Assembly (NCBI RefSeq): GCF_003667825.1
Contig: NZ_CP033043.1
Span: 3,970,001-4,034,000, forward strand
Source: Metabacillus litoralis
Lineage (GTDB): Bacteria; Bacillota; Bacilli; Bacillales; Bacillaceae
DNA length: 64,000 nt
Reading direction: 5' to 3'
The translations under genes were made by a program, and so were the position numbers. Shown one piece after another: positions 34,857 to 43,812 of the stretch; the first letter of the stretch is position 1, and the number at the start of each line of letters is the position of its first letter. The notes beneath the pieces were generated by a model. That model saw nothing but the letters and a program-made list of their open reading frames with translations. It ran no database searches and had not been told where the DNA came from.

Positions 34857-34882
34857 GGAAAGTGATTGGGTATTTCTTAACG

Positions 34883-35227
34883 TGTTCGGTTTTAGAAGTA
34901 CAAAATTAGAAATCACCGTACTATTCGAACAGTCATTTACACCTTATACTAATAGAATACTTGATTAGAAAAAATGCTTGGAACATTAATTGTGTCTCCA
35001 AGCATTTTTTACATTGTTTTGCACTCATAGGATAGAAAGATAAACGGGAAAACTCCGTTTAAATTAGAAAATACTAACATTCCCCATAATATTAGGGGAA
35101 TTTTTCCGCTTATATGAACTTATTCTTTAGATTTAGTTATATATAGACAAGTTAACCGGAATATATCCGCTTATATCGGCTTTTTAAGCACATATTATAT
35201 ACCTTAACCGGAATTTCTCCGCCTATA
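34883..35227. repeat. Composite intergenic repeat, copy 2
   Basis: Same architecture as the 3.5 kb element. It has GTTCGGTTTT-AGAAGTACAAAATT at 34883 and the hairpin AATGCTTGG (34973) / TCCAAGCATT (34997-35006), a likely terminator for the ABC-F gene. Cores lie at 35045 (CGGGAAAACTCCG), 35096 (GGAATTTTTCCGCTTATA), 35157 (CGGAATATATCCGCTTATA) and 35209 (CGGAATTTCTCCGCCTATA). Core steps are 51, 61 and 52. No ORF in this 0.5 kb gap before the YwzA-like gene. Confidence 0.8.
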
Positions 35228-35294
35228 AACTCCTATATCTCCACTGTACTCAAAACCAAACTACTTAGATATTTATAATGGAAAAAATTAATGT

Positions 35295-35320
35295 GTTTAT
35301 TTAATTGGACAAGGGGGAAT
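35295..35320 (+). promoter_or_regulatory. Sigma-B type promoter for the YwzA-like gene
   Basis: GTTTAT (35295-35300), 14-bp spacer, GGGAAT (35315-35320), 46 bp before the start codon; fits GTTTAA-N12-15-GGGWAW. Confidence 0.7.
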
Positions 35321-35365
35321 ATAACTTCCAAGACGGGGGATACCAAATTAAAGGAGGAGAGAATA

Positions 35366-35629
35366 ATGGGTTTTATTTGGGCTTTAATTGTAGGCGGAAT
35401 TATTGGCTGGTTAGCAGGCTTAATTGCAGGACGTGATATGCCAGGAGGTGTAATTGGCAACATTATTGCAGGATTTATTGGAGCTTGGTTAGGCTCTCTT
35501 CTATTTGGTCAATGGGGCCCAGAAATGGGTGGATTCTATATTATCCCAGCTTTAATTGGTTCGATTATCCTTGTGTTTGTTGTAAGCTTTGTAATGAGAA
35601 AAATGCGAAGCGGACGAACAGCTTCATAA
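35366..35629 (+). CDS. ywzA: GlsB/YeaQ/YmgE family stress membrane protein (YwzA-like)
   Basis: The 87-residue protein has three membrane helices and the family signature GGIIGWLAGLIAGRDMPGG near the N-terminus, ending in a basic tail (MRKMRSGRTAS). The family is called transglycosylase-associated, although no enzymatic role is proven. The ATG at 35366 follows AAGGAGGAG. A sigma-B promoter upstream matches the known general-stress control of ywzA. Confidence 0.85.
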   Translation: MGFIWALIVGGIIGWLAGLIAGRDMPGGVIGNIIAGFIGAWLGSLLFGQWGPEMGGFYIIPALIGSIILVFVVSFVMRKMRSGRTAS

Positions 35630-35647
35630 TAAATGGCAGTAAGTAAG

Positions 35648-35685
35648 TTTAAAAGCCCTATTTCAAAAGAAATAGGGCTTTTAAA
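35648..35685. terminator. Bidirectional terminator between ywzA and the RsbR paralogue
   Basis: 16-bp perfect stem TTTAAAAGCCCTATTT/AAATAGGGCTTTTAAA with a six-base loop, between convergent genes. Confidence 0.93.
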
Positions 35686-35692
35686 TAAATAA

Positions 35693-36523
35693 TTACATTT
35701 GTCCTAATGCATTTGCTAAAGAGGCGGTTGTATTGATTTCTTCAAAATCAAGGCCGAGCTGTATGGCTGTTTGAGCAATTTCTGGGCGAATTCCTGATAA
35801 CGTTGATCGAACACCTAAAAGCTTTAACGCCTTAATTAAGTGAAAAATTTCATGAGCAACCATTGTATCAATGATGGCAACACCGGACAGGTCAATACAT
35901 AAATGTTCTACTTCAAGATTTGCACATTGTGTTAATGTGTTTTCTAAAATTAGTTTTGCTCTAGCTGTATCAATATCACCAATAAGAGGAAGAAGCGCTG
36001 TTTTATTTTGCAGAAGAATGACTGGTGAACTAAGCTCATTGATCATTTCCTTTTGTGCAGCAATTTGTTTCATTGTATTCTTATGGGCTGCATCAATGTA
36101 AATATAAACGGAAAGATTGATGACTTTTTTAACAACATCTAACCATGAAAATAATTGATCAACAGAAACTGTATCAAGATTCTCTTTATAAAAGCTTTTG
36201 ATATATTTAAGATAAACATCTTGAGTTCTTAAAAATTCCCTCACAACATAATGAACGGGTGTTTCTAAATGCTTTTGATCTTGTGCTAATTCCTCTGACC
36301 ATGCTCTAAACTCACTTACAAATTTCCCTTCCTCTTCAATGAAAAGCCTATGTAAATGGATAAAATAGTCCTGATTTTGCTCTTTTAATGATTGAATAAT
36401 AGCTGGATCTTCCGTTGAATAGACTGAGTTTGGATCATTATCATCAACTAGATTATACCAGTCTTCTGACATCTGCCATGAGTTCTTAACTAGGTAGTGA
36501 TATAGTTCTTCATTTCTATGCAT
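35693..36523 (-). CDS. RsbR paralogue (stressosome protein with C-terminal STAS domain)
   Basis: The 276-residue protein has an N-terminal non-heme globin-like helical sensor region (about 1-155) and a C-terminal STAS domain (about 160-276). Both phosphorylation sites of RsbR proteins are present: Thr186 in GDIDTARA and Thr220 in IIDTMVAHEIF. They are 34 residues apart, like Thr171 and Thr205 of RsbRA. It resembles the YqhA (RsbRD) group. It would join the stressosome with RsbS and RsbT, which are not in this window. It follows liaR by 30 nt on the same strand. Confidence 0.9.
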   Translation of the reverse strand: MHRNEELYHYLVKNSWQMSEDWYNLVDDNDPNSVYSTEDPAIIQSLKEQNQDYFIHLHRLFIEEEGKFVSEFRAWSEELAQDQKHLETPVHYVVREFLRTQDVYLKYIKSFYKENLDTVSVDQLFSWLDVVKKVINLSVYIYIDAAHKNTMKQIAAQKEMINELSSPVILLQNKTALLPLIGDIDTARAKLILENTLTQCANLEVEHLCIDLSGVAIIDTMVAHEIFHLIKALKLLGVRSTLSGIRPEIAQTAIQLGLDFEEINTTASLANALGQM

Positions 36524-36553
36524 CTGTAGTCTCTCCCTAATCTGTTGTCTGAT

Positions 36554-37186
36554 TTATTTGACAAGTGAATGCTTAAAGGCATAAATAACAGCCTGTGTTC
36601 GATCCTGAACATCCAGCTTACTTAGGATGTTGCTAACATGGGTTTTGGCGGTTTTTAACGCAATAAACAATTCATCCGCAATTTCTTGATTGGTTTTTCC
36701 TTGTGCCATTAATAATAAAATTTCCATTTCCCTTGAAGTGAGTTGATCATGGAGGTATGTTGTTTCTCGTTGTCTCATCTTCATCATCATTTTACCTGTA
36801 ACCTCAGGCTCTAAAATCGATTGTCCATGAAACGTGGCACGAACTGCATTGGCGATTTCACTTGCTTTAGATGTTTTTAATAAATAGCTTGTTGCCCCTG
36901 CTTCAAGAGCTGGATATACCTTTTCATCATCGAGAAAGCTTGTCACAATGATAATTTTCGCCTCAGGCCAGGCATCGACAATTTGCTTTGTTGCCTCAAT
37001 TCCGTCCATCTCCTTCATAACCAGATCCATTAAAATCACATCTGGACGAAGATTAAGACATAGCTCTACACCTTTTTTGCCGTTATCCGCTTCACCGATT
37101 ACCTCAATGTCCGGCTGGGCAGATAAATAGGATGAAACACCGATTCGTACCATTTCATGATCATCAACAAATACCACTTTAATCAT
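36554..37186 (-). CDS. liaR: Response regulator LiaR (NarL family)
   Basis: The 210-residue protein has a receiver domain with the phospho-acceptor Asp54 (ILMDLVM), the acidic pocket DDHEMVR near 8-14 and Lys in LLKTSKA. A LuxR-type HTH follows ([27 protein letters not shown], about 145-200). It closely follows B. subtilis LiaR. The ATG at 37184-37186 overlaps the liaS stop by 8 nt. It responds to envelope stress such as lipid II-binding antibiotics and activates liaIH. Confidence 0.95.
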   Translation of the reverse strand: MIKVVFVDDHEMVRIGVSSYLSAQPDIEVIGEADNGKKGVELCLNLRPDVILMDLVMKEMDGIEATKQIVDAWPEAKIIIVTSFLDDEKVYPALEAGATSYLLKTSKASEIANAVRATFHGQSILEPEVTGKMMMKMRQRETTYLHDQLTSREMEILLLMAQGKTNQEIADELFIALKTAKTHVSNILSKLDVQDRTQAVIYAFKHSLVK

Positions 37187-38222
37187 TGTTCTCACTCTCT
37201 CCTGCTAGGACAGGAACTTTTACCTCTAACCGTGTCCCTTTGTTTTTTAAACTGACAATTTTCATTGAACCACCTATTTCAACAGCTCGTTCATGCATGT
37301 TTTGTAAACCGTATGAACCTGTTTTACCTTCTTCAAGCTCAAACCCAATGCCATCATCTGTCACACGCATAATGACAAAAGAATCGCGTTCTATAAGCAA
37401 CACGTCCAAACTTGTTGCCTTTGCATGGCGAAGTGTATTGGAAACAGACTCTTGAAGAATACGAAATAAATGGTCCTCTACACCTTTGTCTAATGGGATC
37501 GGCTCTACTTTCCATTTTATGTTCATTGTCACCTTTTGCATTAGTTCTACTAAAAGCTCTTGAATTCCTTCTTGAAGGGATTTACCTTTTAATGCCGCAG
37601 GGCGTAAATGTAATAGGAGCGCTCTCATTTCGAGCTGTGATTGATGGATGGTTGCTTCAATAAGCCTTAACTGCTTCGATTCATCATCCTCCCATTCTTC
37701 TCTACTCTCAGTAATAGCAGACATCATCATGGATGCTGCAAATAGCTGCTGACTAACAGAATCATGAAGCTCACGGGCTAATCGGTTTCTTTCTTGTGAA
37801 ACCAATTCTTGTATTCTCTTTTCTTGGTCTTCCGCTTTTTCTGTAGCCAATTTTTGCGAAAGCTTTGTTTGTTCCTGAATTTGCTTCTGAATCTTTTCAA
37901 CCATTTTTTGAATATCTTGCACTTCTGGTAAACAAGGCTGTTCAGCAGAAATCGTTCGACCCTTTTCAAGCTCTTGGATCGTTTGTTCAATCGTTCCTAG
38001 TTGTTTTTTCCAATAAAGACCTGAAAAGAAACCATAAAGTACACCTGCTAATATGCTTATGCTTGGCACAATATAAATAAAAGGTAAATCCATAATTTTT
38101 TGTGTCCATAGTTCACTCCAATTATGAAGTGGAAAGGCCATAAAAAACATGAGGGAAAGAAGAATGAATAGAATGAGCGAAAAAAAGGCTCCTAACAAAA
38201 CTTGCCGCTGAATGATATTCAT
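37179..38222 (-). CDS. liaS: Sensor histidine kinase LiaS
   Basis: The 347-residue membrane kinase has two helices (about 10-30 and 49-70) with a short extracytoplasmic loop, typical of intramembrane-sensing kinases. A HAMP-like helix and a HisKA_3 motif with His153 ([14 protein letters not shown]) follow. The HATPase end has [21 protein letters not shown]. It starts with an ATGA overlap on the liaF stop. Phosphorylates LiaR; restrained by LiaF. Confidence 0.95.
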   Translation of the reverse strand: MNIIQRQVLLGAFFSLILFILLSLMFFMAFPLHNWSELWTQKIMDLPFIYIVPSISILAGVLYGFFSGLYWKKQLGTIEQTIQELEKGRTISAEQPCLPEVQDIQKMVEKIQKQIQEQTKLSQKLATEKAEDQEKRIQELVSQERNRLARELHDSVSQQLFAASMMMSAITESREEWEDDESKQLRLIEATIHQSQLEMRALLLHLRPAALKGKSLQEGIQELLVELMQKVTMNIKWKVEPIPLDKGVEDHLFRILQESVSNTLRHAKATSLDVLLIERDSFVIMRVTDDGIGFELEEGKTGSYGLQNMHERAVEIGGSMKIVSLKNKGTRLEVKVPVLAGESENND

Positions 38223-38968
38223 ATTCTTTTCACCTCAAGCTTTCCTGAAATAGCTGAAGTGATTAATTTTACCTTTTGTTCACCTTGTCTGTACTGCGGT
38301 GTTTCATATACAAGTGTTTCATTCACAACCTTTTGCTTAAAGTCTTGAAAAACGTCCACATCACCAATCATAACAGAATGGTTAATATGAACCTCTACTT
38401 CATACGGAACAAGAATTTGAACATTTCCTAGTAAACTGCGTATCGAAATAACCGCTTCCTCATTTGGCAAGACCGTATCACTTAAATCAATGACTGTGTT
38501 CCCAACACCCACCTGAATATTGATATCATTCCATTCATATGCAGTATCCGGTGATTTTTGATTGGTAAAGAACTTATTTTCAAAGATTTTTTTCTGAACA
38601 ATCACTACCCCTTCTGCCGGTTCATTTTCTTCTGATTCGCCCGCAGGCTCCTTCACACTTGGTTTTATTCGGTTAGGCTCCTTCTGTGCTTGGAAAAATT
38701 GAACAACAGCATAAATGAGCAGCACACAGATAAAATAACGAAATGTCATCATGTTCAGAACGGTAACAACAAGCCAAATCCATCCAATCCAATAGAGGCT
38801 CTTGCCTATAAATCGCGGTCGCCATCTACGACCTAAAAAAATGCATCCAATCGATAACAAAAATGTAACGATTAAACCACCATTAAAAAATAATATTTCT
38901 AAAAGAAGGAGGAGAATTCCTATTAGAATAATCCAATTTACATAATCAGAATTCATATTTCTTAACAC
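38219..38968 (-). CDS. liaF: LiaF, inhibitor of the LiaRS system
   Basis: The 249-residue membrane protein has four N-terminal helices (about 10-90). A C-terminal cytoplasmic beta-rich domain (about 135-249, NDINIQVGVGNTVIDLSD... then [10 protein letters not shown]) matches the LiaF/VraT family. GTG 38966-38968 is the start, seven bases from GGGGAGG. Keeps LiaS in the off state without stress. Confidence 0.93.
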   Translation of the reverse strand: MLRNMNSDYVNWIILIGILLLLLEILFFNGGLIVTFLLSIGCIFLGRRWRPRFIGKSLYWIGWIWLVVTVLNMMTFRYFICVLLIYAVVQFFQAQKEPNRIKPSVKEPAGESEENEPAEGVVIVQKKIFENKFFTNQKSPDTAYEWNDINIQVGVGNTVIDLSDTVLPNEEAVISIRSLLGNVQILVPYEVEVHINHSVMIGDVDVFQDFKQKVVNETLVYETPQYRQGEQKVKLITSAISGKLEVKRI

Positions 38969-39077
38969 GCGGTTTCCTCCCCCCTATTAATATAGTAACA
39001 AACTTTTACTTTCAGCCGTGTTTCATATGAAAGAAGGCGCAAGTTTGACCTACGCCTTTTTAGAATACCATGAAGGT

Positions 39078-39725
39078 TTACGAGATTGTATTTGTTTGTT
39101 CAGTTTTTAATTGTTTTTCTAACTGTGCAATACGAGCATCAATTGTGTTGCGGTGATAAGCCTTTGTTACTTGCTGCTCGAGACGATCTAGATAGCTCTC
39201 CATTTCTTCAAATCTTGTGAATGCTTTTGTTGAAAAACTACCAGAATCAGATACTTTGCTTATACGGTGGTGAGCACGGGCAACATTTTCTCTTCCCATT
39301 AACTCCATACGTTTGATCTGCATATCTTTTAATTTATGTTTCATTTCTTCATACTTTTGCTCAAGCTCTTCAAGCTGCTGTGCGGTTTGCTTACGAGATG
39401 CATCTAAACGCTCTCTTCTTTCTTCATAATGAGCATACTCCTTTAAAGCAAATTCATAAAGCTCAGCTTCTCCCGCCTTTGATGCAATTTCAGCTTGGTG
39501 CTTACGCTTTTCTGCTAGATGTGTTGCTTCATTGTACTCACGGTTAAACTCTTCTTTTAACAAATACTGACGTTCTACTAACTTACGAACTTTTTCTGTT
39601 TCTTGCTCACATTGTCTTAAGTAGTGGTTTAAAACTGAAATTGGATTTTTTTGTTCCTTTTGATCTAAGGCCTCGTGTAAATCTGCTGAAATTGTATCCG
39701 CTAATCTTGTAAAAATATTTGCCAT
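39078..39725 (-). CDS. liaH: PspA/IM30 family protein LiaH
   Basis: The 215-residue all-helical coiled-coil protein (MANIFTRLADTISADLHEAL, then long charged helices to KQLKTEQ) is of the PspA/IM30/ESCRT-III family. It forms large rings and is thought to shield damaged membrane. AAAAGGAG is upstream of ATG. It lies between the LiaI-like gene and liaF, as in the B. subtilis liaIHGFSR order but without liaG. Confidence 0.94.
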   Translation of the reverse strand: MANIFTRLADTISADLHEALDQKEQKNPISVLNHYLRQCEQETEKVRKLVERQYLLKEEFNREYNEATHLAEKRKHQAEIASKAGEAELYEFALKEYAHYEERRERLDASRKQTAQQLEELEQKYEEMKHKLKDMQIKRMELMGRENVARAHHRISKVSDSGSFSTKAFTRFEEMESYLDRLEQQVTKAYHRNTIDARIAQLEKQLKTEQTNTIS

Positions 39726-39820
39726 TATAAATCTCTCCTTTTAATGTGTTTTCCATTTTTTATTAAACCTTGTGAGGAGTTTACTCTAGCACTCCTCAGT
39801 CAAGGTGGGATAAACGTTTA

Positions 39821-40171
39821 TCAATAGTTACCTTTTAAATCGTTCCATTCTTTTTCAAAGTTTGTAAATGGATCTGAATCTTCTTTTATAGTCTTTTTAG
39901 ACGATTTGTTCCAATTTTTATAAACAACGTAAATCACATATGCAGCAACAAATCCTAAAATTGCTGGAAGATTTGATGCTGAAGCAAATAGGGCGATCAC
40001 ACCAACAATGGCTAACACGACTTTGTTAAATTTAGATTCAGTCTTGATAAATCCTTTGTACGAGTAGTACAGAATGAGAAGACTTAATCCTAAAGCAATC
40101 ATCGGTGCTAAATTTGATAGCAGTATTGCCACAGCCACCCCACCTAAAAGTAAAAGCCCAAACTTTTTCAT
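39821..40171 (-). CDS. LiaI-like membrane anchor protein
   Basis: The 116-residue protein has four short hydrophobic segments (about 3-22, 24-40, 50-65, 70-86). The polar, acidic C-terminal tail ends FTNFEKEWNDLKGNY. Length, topology and C-terminal FEKEWxxL motif resemble LiaI, which anchors LiaH to the membrane, but primary similarity is limited. AGGAGG precedes the ATG. First gene of the lia operon. Confidence 0.78.
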   Translation of the reverse strand: MKKFGLLLLGGVAVAILLSNLAPMIALGLSLLILYYSYKGFIKTESKFNKVVLAIVGVIALFASASNLPAILGFVAAYVIYVVYKNWNKSSKKTIKEDSDPFTNFEKEWNDLKGNY

Positions 40172-40227
40172 CTTTTGTTTCCTCCTTTTTTAGTAGAAAA
40201 GCTTGTTAACTTTTCTCTATACCAACC

Positions 40228-40270
40228 AACACAAGTTGTTTGGCTCGTTATGTTGTGTTTAACTTGTGTT
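40228..40270. promoter_or_regulatory. Inverted repeat, candidate LiaR operator upstream of liaI
   Basis: AACACAAGTT (40228-40237) and AACTTGTGTT (40261-40270) are exact inverted arms 33 bp apart centre to centre. On the minus strand the proximal arm ends about six bases before TATAGA (40216-40221), a -10 box with no good -35, as expected of an activator-dependent promoter. LiaR is the obvious candidate protein, by inference. Confidence 0.5.
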
Positions 40271-40452
40271 CGTTTCTATGTCTTTATCTTACCTACATTC
40301 TAGAGTTCTCAAAACGAGCCTCAGCTTTATTTTCATCTACGGCTAGAGGCTTAGTGTCGATAAGACTGTCGATTTTTCATAAGCAATACATGTTTTCACC
40401 ATAATTGGAAAAAATTAATAAGAATGATGTTTAGCCTATAGGAGGTATTTGA

Positions 40453-41991
40453 ATGACAGAAGAATTTCCACAAGGAAAGATGCCTTATGAACCTGAGCCA
40501 TTTTGGAGAGAATCAACTCAATTAAAATCGTTTCCCCCCTTAAAAATTGATACAGAAGTTGATGTAGCAATCGTTGGAGGCGGGATTACCGGGATTACAA
40601 CTGCTTACCTATTATCAAAGCAAGGATTGAAGGTAGCTATATTAGAAGCAAGTGAAATTCTAAATGAAACAACCGGTCATACTACGGCGAAAGTAACAGC
40701 TCAGCACGGCCTTATTTATGACGAATTAATTCAGCACATGGGCGAAGAAAATGCTAAGCTGTATTACCAAGCCAACATCGATGCCCTAGAATTTGTACGT
40801 CAAACAACAAATGAACTTAAGATTGATTGTGATTTAACTGAAGAAGATGCCTATATCTATGCAATAAGTGACCATTATGAAAAGAAAATAAACAAAGAGC
40901 TTGAAGCCTATCAAAGACTTGGTATACATAGTGAGTATGTTAATAGCATTCCTTTTCCAATTGATATAAAAGGCTCTATTGTCATGAAATCTCAGGGACA
41001 ATATCATCCTTTGAAATTTTTAAACGTACTTGTTGATGAAATTGTGAAATCAGGTGGAGAAATCTACGAGCAAACAACTGCCATCGATATCGACGAAACA
41101 ACACCCAAGCCAACAATTATTACAAGAGAAGGTCGCCGTGTTGCCTGCAAATATGCGATCGCCTGCTCACACTTCCCATTTTTTGATGGAAAAGGATTTT
41201 ACTTTTCTCGCCTGCATGCAGAGCGTTCTTACATTCTTGGCGTTCGCGCGAAAATGGATTTCCCTGGTGGAATGTACTACAGCGCCGATTCTCCAACAAG
41301 ATCGTTGCGCTACACACCGATGAATGGTGAAAAACTTATATTAGTTAGTGGGGATGGTCATAAAACGGGGCAAGGCATGTCCACCTACAAGCACTATAAA
41401 GCACTCGAGGAATTCAGCGAGGAAGTGCTCGGAATTGAAGAGATTAAATATCGCTGGTCTGCCCAAGATCTTTACACTCTAGATAAAGTTCCTTATGTTG
41501 GATCAATAACATCCAGCAAACCAAATATCTTAGTAGCAACTGGCTACCGAAAATGGGGAATGACAAACGGAATTGCCGCATCAAAGATTCTTGCGGATCT
41601 TGTTTTAGAAAAAGAAAATCCTTATCAAGATCTATATAGTCCGTCTCGTTTTTACGCTGATCCTAGTATTAAAAAGTTTCTTAAGCAAAACCTTGATGTT
41701 GCAGGTCATTTAATTGAAGGAAAAATTGATATTGCCGATAAAAGCATTCAAGATATCAGAAACGATGAAGGCTCTGTTGTTGTTGTGAATGGCAAACGAG
41801 CTGGCTGCTATAAAGATAATGAAGGAAACGTGAATCTTGTTGATACAACCTGTACGCATATGGGCTGTGAAGTAGAATGGAACAGCGGCGACCGCACTTG
41901 GGATTGCCCTTGTCATGGATCAAGATTTTCGGTTACTGGTGATGTTGTTGAAGGACCGGCGAAGAAGCCGTTGAAGAAGGTAGATATGTAG
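40453..41991 (+). CDS. FAD-dependent oxidoreductase with C-terminal Rieske domain (YhfW-like)
   Basis: The 512-residue fusion has a DadA/glycine-oxidase-type FAD domain (GGGITGITTAYLLSKQGLKVAILEA from about 40), which extends to about 410. A Rieske [2Fe-2S] domain follows, with Cys467-x-His469 (CTHMGC) and Cys485-x2-His488 (CPCHGS), plus Cys472/Cys487 for the usual disulfide. The electron donor/acceptor and substrate are unknown. TAGGAGG precedes the ATG. It has its own terminator and is divergent from the lia operon. Confidence 0.92.
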   Translation: MTEEFPQGKMPYEPEPFWRESTQLKSFPPLKIDTEVDVAIVGGGITGITTAYLLSKQGLKVAILEASEILNETTGHTTAKVTAQHGLIYDELIQHMGEENAKLYYQANIDALEFVRQTTNELKIDCDLTEEDAYIYAISDHYEKKINKELEAYQRLGIHSEYVNSIPFPIDIKGSIVMKSQGQYHPLKFLNVLVDEIVKSGGEIYEQTTAIDIDETTPKPTIITREGRRVACKYAIACSHFPFFDGKGFYFSRLHAERSYILGVRAKMDFPGGMYYSADSPTRSLRYTPMNGEKLILVSGDGHKTGQGMSTYKHYKALEEFSEEVLGIEEIKYRWSAQDLYTLDKVPYVGSITSSKPNILVATGYRKWGMTNGIAASKILADLVLEKENPYQDLYSPSRFYADPSIKKFLKQNLDVAGHLIEGKIDIADKSIQDIRNDEGSVVVVNGKRAGCYKDNEGNVNLVDTTCTHMGCEVEWNSGDRTWDCPCHGSRFSVTGDVVEGPAKKPLKKVDM

Positions 41992-42015
41992 TAGGGATTT
42001 AGGGATTAGGAAAAC

Positions 42016-42050
42016 AAAGAAAAGGGCTGCTGTCGGCAGCCCTTTTCTTT
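42016..42050. terminator. Terminator after the Rieske oxidoreductase
   Basis: 15-bp stem AAAGAAAAGGGCTGC/GCAGCCCTTTTCTTT with a five-base loop. Confidence 0.92.
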
Positions 42051-42061
42051 ATGCTTTGTAC

Positions 42062-42150
42062 TTGCAAGAAATAGGTGATAGTTGCAAGTTTGGTGGCTAG
42101 AGATGCAAAATTAATTTGAATAGGTTGCAAACATATTCGGGATTTTGCAA
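42062..42150. repeat. ~21-bp phased TTGCAA array, copy 1
   Basis: TTGCAA or ATGCAA begins at 42062, 42082, 42103, 42125 and 42145 (steps 20, 21, 22, 20), with a loosely shared TTGCAAGAnATAGGnGATAG frame. An inverse-oriented relative lies at 59.95 kb. Confidence 0.7.
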
Positions 42151-42196
42151 ATTGACTAACTTTCATTAAGTTGGATTTAATGATTTGAGTTAGAAA

Positions 42197-42475
42197 ATTA
42201 AACATGTATAGTGATGAACGACATTTCTTCGAGGGAACTGATCACTTTTGTCGTTCATTCACCTTATGAACGACTTTCCTCCGAAAAAACCACTCACTTT
42301 TGTCGTTCATTCACCTTATGAACGACTTTCCTCCGAAAAAACCACTCACTTTTGTCGTTCATTCACCTTATGAACGACTTTCCTCCGAAAAAACCACTCA
42401 CTTTTGTCGTTCATCCACCTTATGAACGACATTTCTCCGGAGAACCGTTCATATTTGTCCCTCATGTACAGCCAT
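42197..42475. repeat. 52-bp palindromic-core tandem array, second locus (type B core)
   Basis: Cores TGTCGTTCATTCACCTTATG-AACGAC begin at 42249, 42301, 42353 and 42405, exactly 52 bp apart. A half core precedes at 42212-42222 (GATGAACGACA) and a decayed one follows at 42456. The core equals the type B core of the 1.2-1.45 kb array. The linker, TTTCCTCCGAAAAAACCACT-CACTT, is unrelated to the linker there. Confidence 0.9.
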
Positions 42476-42490
42476 AAACAACTTCCTCAG

Positions 42491-43618
42491 TCAAACCCGC
42501 TTATTCCCCTTCATCACTTTACCCAATTCCACTTTCTTTTTCTTCATACTCCTCACAACAGAATCCTTAGGACTAAGCTTACGATAGGTAATGTTTGAGA
42601 TGTCTAGTCCATGTCCTAGTGTTGCATAAACATGGCCTTGTTTGGGATCGATTAGTTGATTGCCTTCAAAGTAAACTCGTGGCGTTTTCCACAGAGCTAC
42701 TAAAGCTTTTCCAAAAGGCATTTCATGATAGCGGTCAGGCCACATGCTTTTGATATGTTCTTTTACTAATGGATAATATTTTGAGCTCATGCCGGGAAAA
42801 AGATGATGCTCTGTATGGTAAGAAAAGTTAAAATGCAGAACATCCACCCATTTAGGGACAGTTACAGTTAAGCTATTTGCTAATGGATCATTTACTTCTG
42901 TTATTGGATTTAAACGGTGATTTGTTGAGATATAGCCCATTACAATGGCATTTGCAATTAGCAACGGTAACAAAAACGCAAAAAACCACTTAACTGGCCC
43001 CATAATAAAAAGTAATGAAAACCAGAAAATCCATGGCAATATAAGCTGCATCCATACGGAGCGCTTTTGCTTTGGTTTGAATTCCTTTATGTAGGCAACG
43101 AACATTTTTGCAGAATGAAGGGAAAACATAACTGTTAAAGATGCAAAGCTAGCAAAGGCTCGCACACCATGTGGCAGACGATAAATCCAACGTAAAAATT
43201 TAGTTTTCGATAAACGCTCTAATGTTGGCCAAGAATCAGGATCATGTTCTTCATGTTGAGTATGAACATGGTGTGTTAGGTTATGCCACTTTCTCCACAG
43301 TTTTGGTCCAGTGCTTAGCGGCCAAAAGGCAATCGCCCCCAGTAAGTCACGAAGCCAAGGCTTTCTTACTACAGTTCCATGGAGAATTTCATGTCCAAGA
43401 AAACCCATTGCCGCAAAGCTTGCTCCAAGCACAAAAGCAATTCCCAAATAGAGAAACGGATGTAATTGGAATAAGCCAATTGTAAGAAAGCCAGCTATCA
43501 CAATTAATAAATATGCTAGTCCTCCCCAAAGGCGTCCAGGCACAGGCTTAAAGGCCTTTTTCGGTAATTTTGGTGCAATACGTGCTGCATACCATGCAAA
43601 AGAATGTAGCTTATCCAT
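42491..43618 (-). CDS. Membrane fatty acid desaturase
   Basis: Di-iron acyl-lipid desaturase of 375 residues. His boxes are HEILH (76-80), HNLTHH (112-117) and HTEHH (268-272), interspersed with hydrophobic pairs of helices. The regiospecificity cannot be read from sequence; the C-terminus is long and basic (KKKKVELGKVMKGNKRV). GAAGGAG precedes the ATG. Likely adjusts membrane fluidity; no DesKR-type two-component genes are adjacent. Confidence 0.92.
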   Translation of the reverse strand: MDKLHSFAWYAARIAPKLPKKAFKPVPGRLWGGLAYLLIVIAGFLTIGLFQLHPFLYLGIAFVLGASFAAMGFLGHEILHGTVVRKPWLRDLLGAIAFWPLSTGPKLWRKWHNLTHHVHTQHEEHDPDSWPTLERLSKTKFLRWIYRLPHGVRAFASFASLTVMFSLHSAKMFVAYIKEFKPKQKRSVWMQLILPWIFWFSLLFIMGPVKWFFAFLLPLLIANAIVMGYISTNHRLNPITEVNDPLANSLTVTVPKWVDVLHFNFSYHTEHHLFPGMSSKYYPLVKEHIKSMWPDRYHEMPFGKALVALWKTPRVYFEGNQLIDPKQGHVYATLGHGLDISNITYRKLSPKDSVVRSMKKKKVELGKVMKGNKRV

Positions 43619-43812
43619 TTTCCTACTCCTTCCTAAATCACTAATATCTACTAAATAGTTTGTACAATTTTTGATGATTTAGGAGTGAAATTTGGAAATT
43701 TTATCTTTGTAAATGTGTATATTTTTAACAAATAAAAAAAATCTCCATTTAACATGTTAATCTTCATAATGGTTAAGATAAACATAACAAGATGATGAAG
43801 GAGATGATTAGC

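Noticed and set aside
42249..42440. CRISPR-like array at the second 52-bp locus
   Set aside because: Spacers are identical copies (CCTCCGAAAAAACCACTCAC), not unique sequences, and there are no cas genes.
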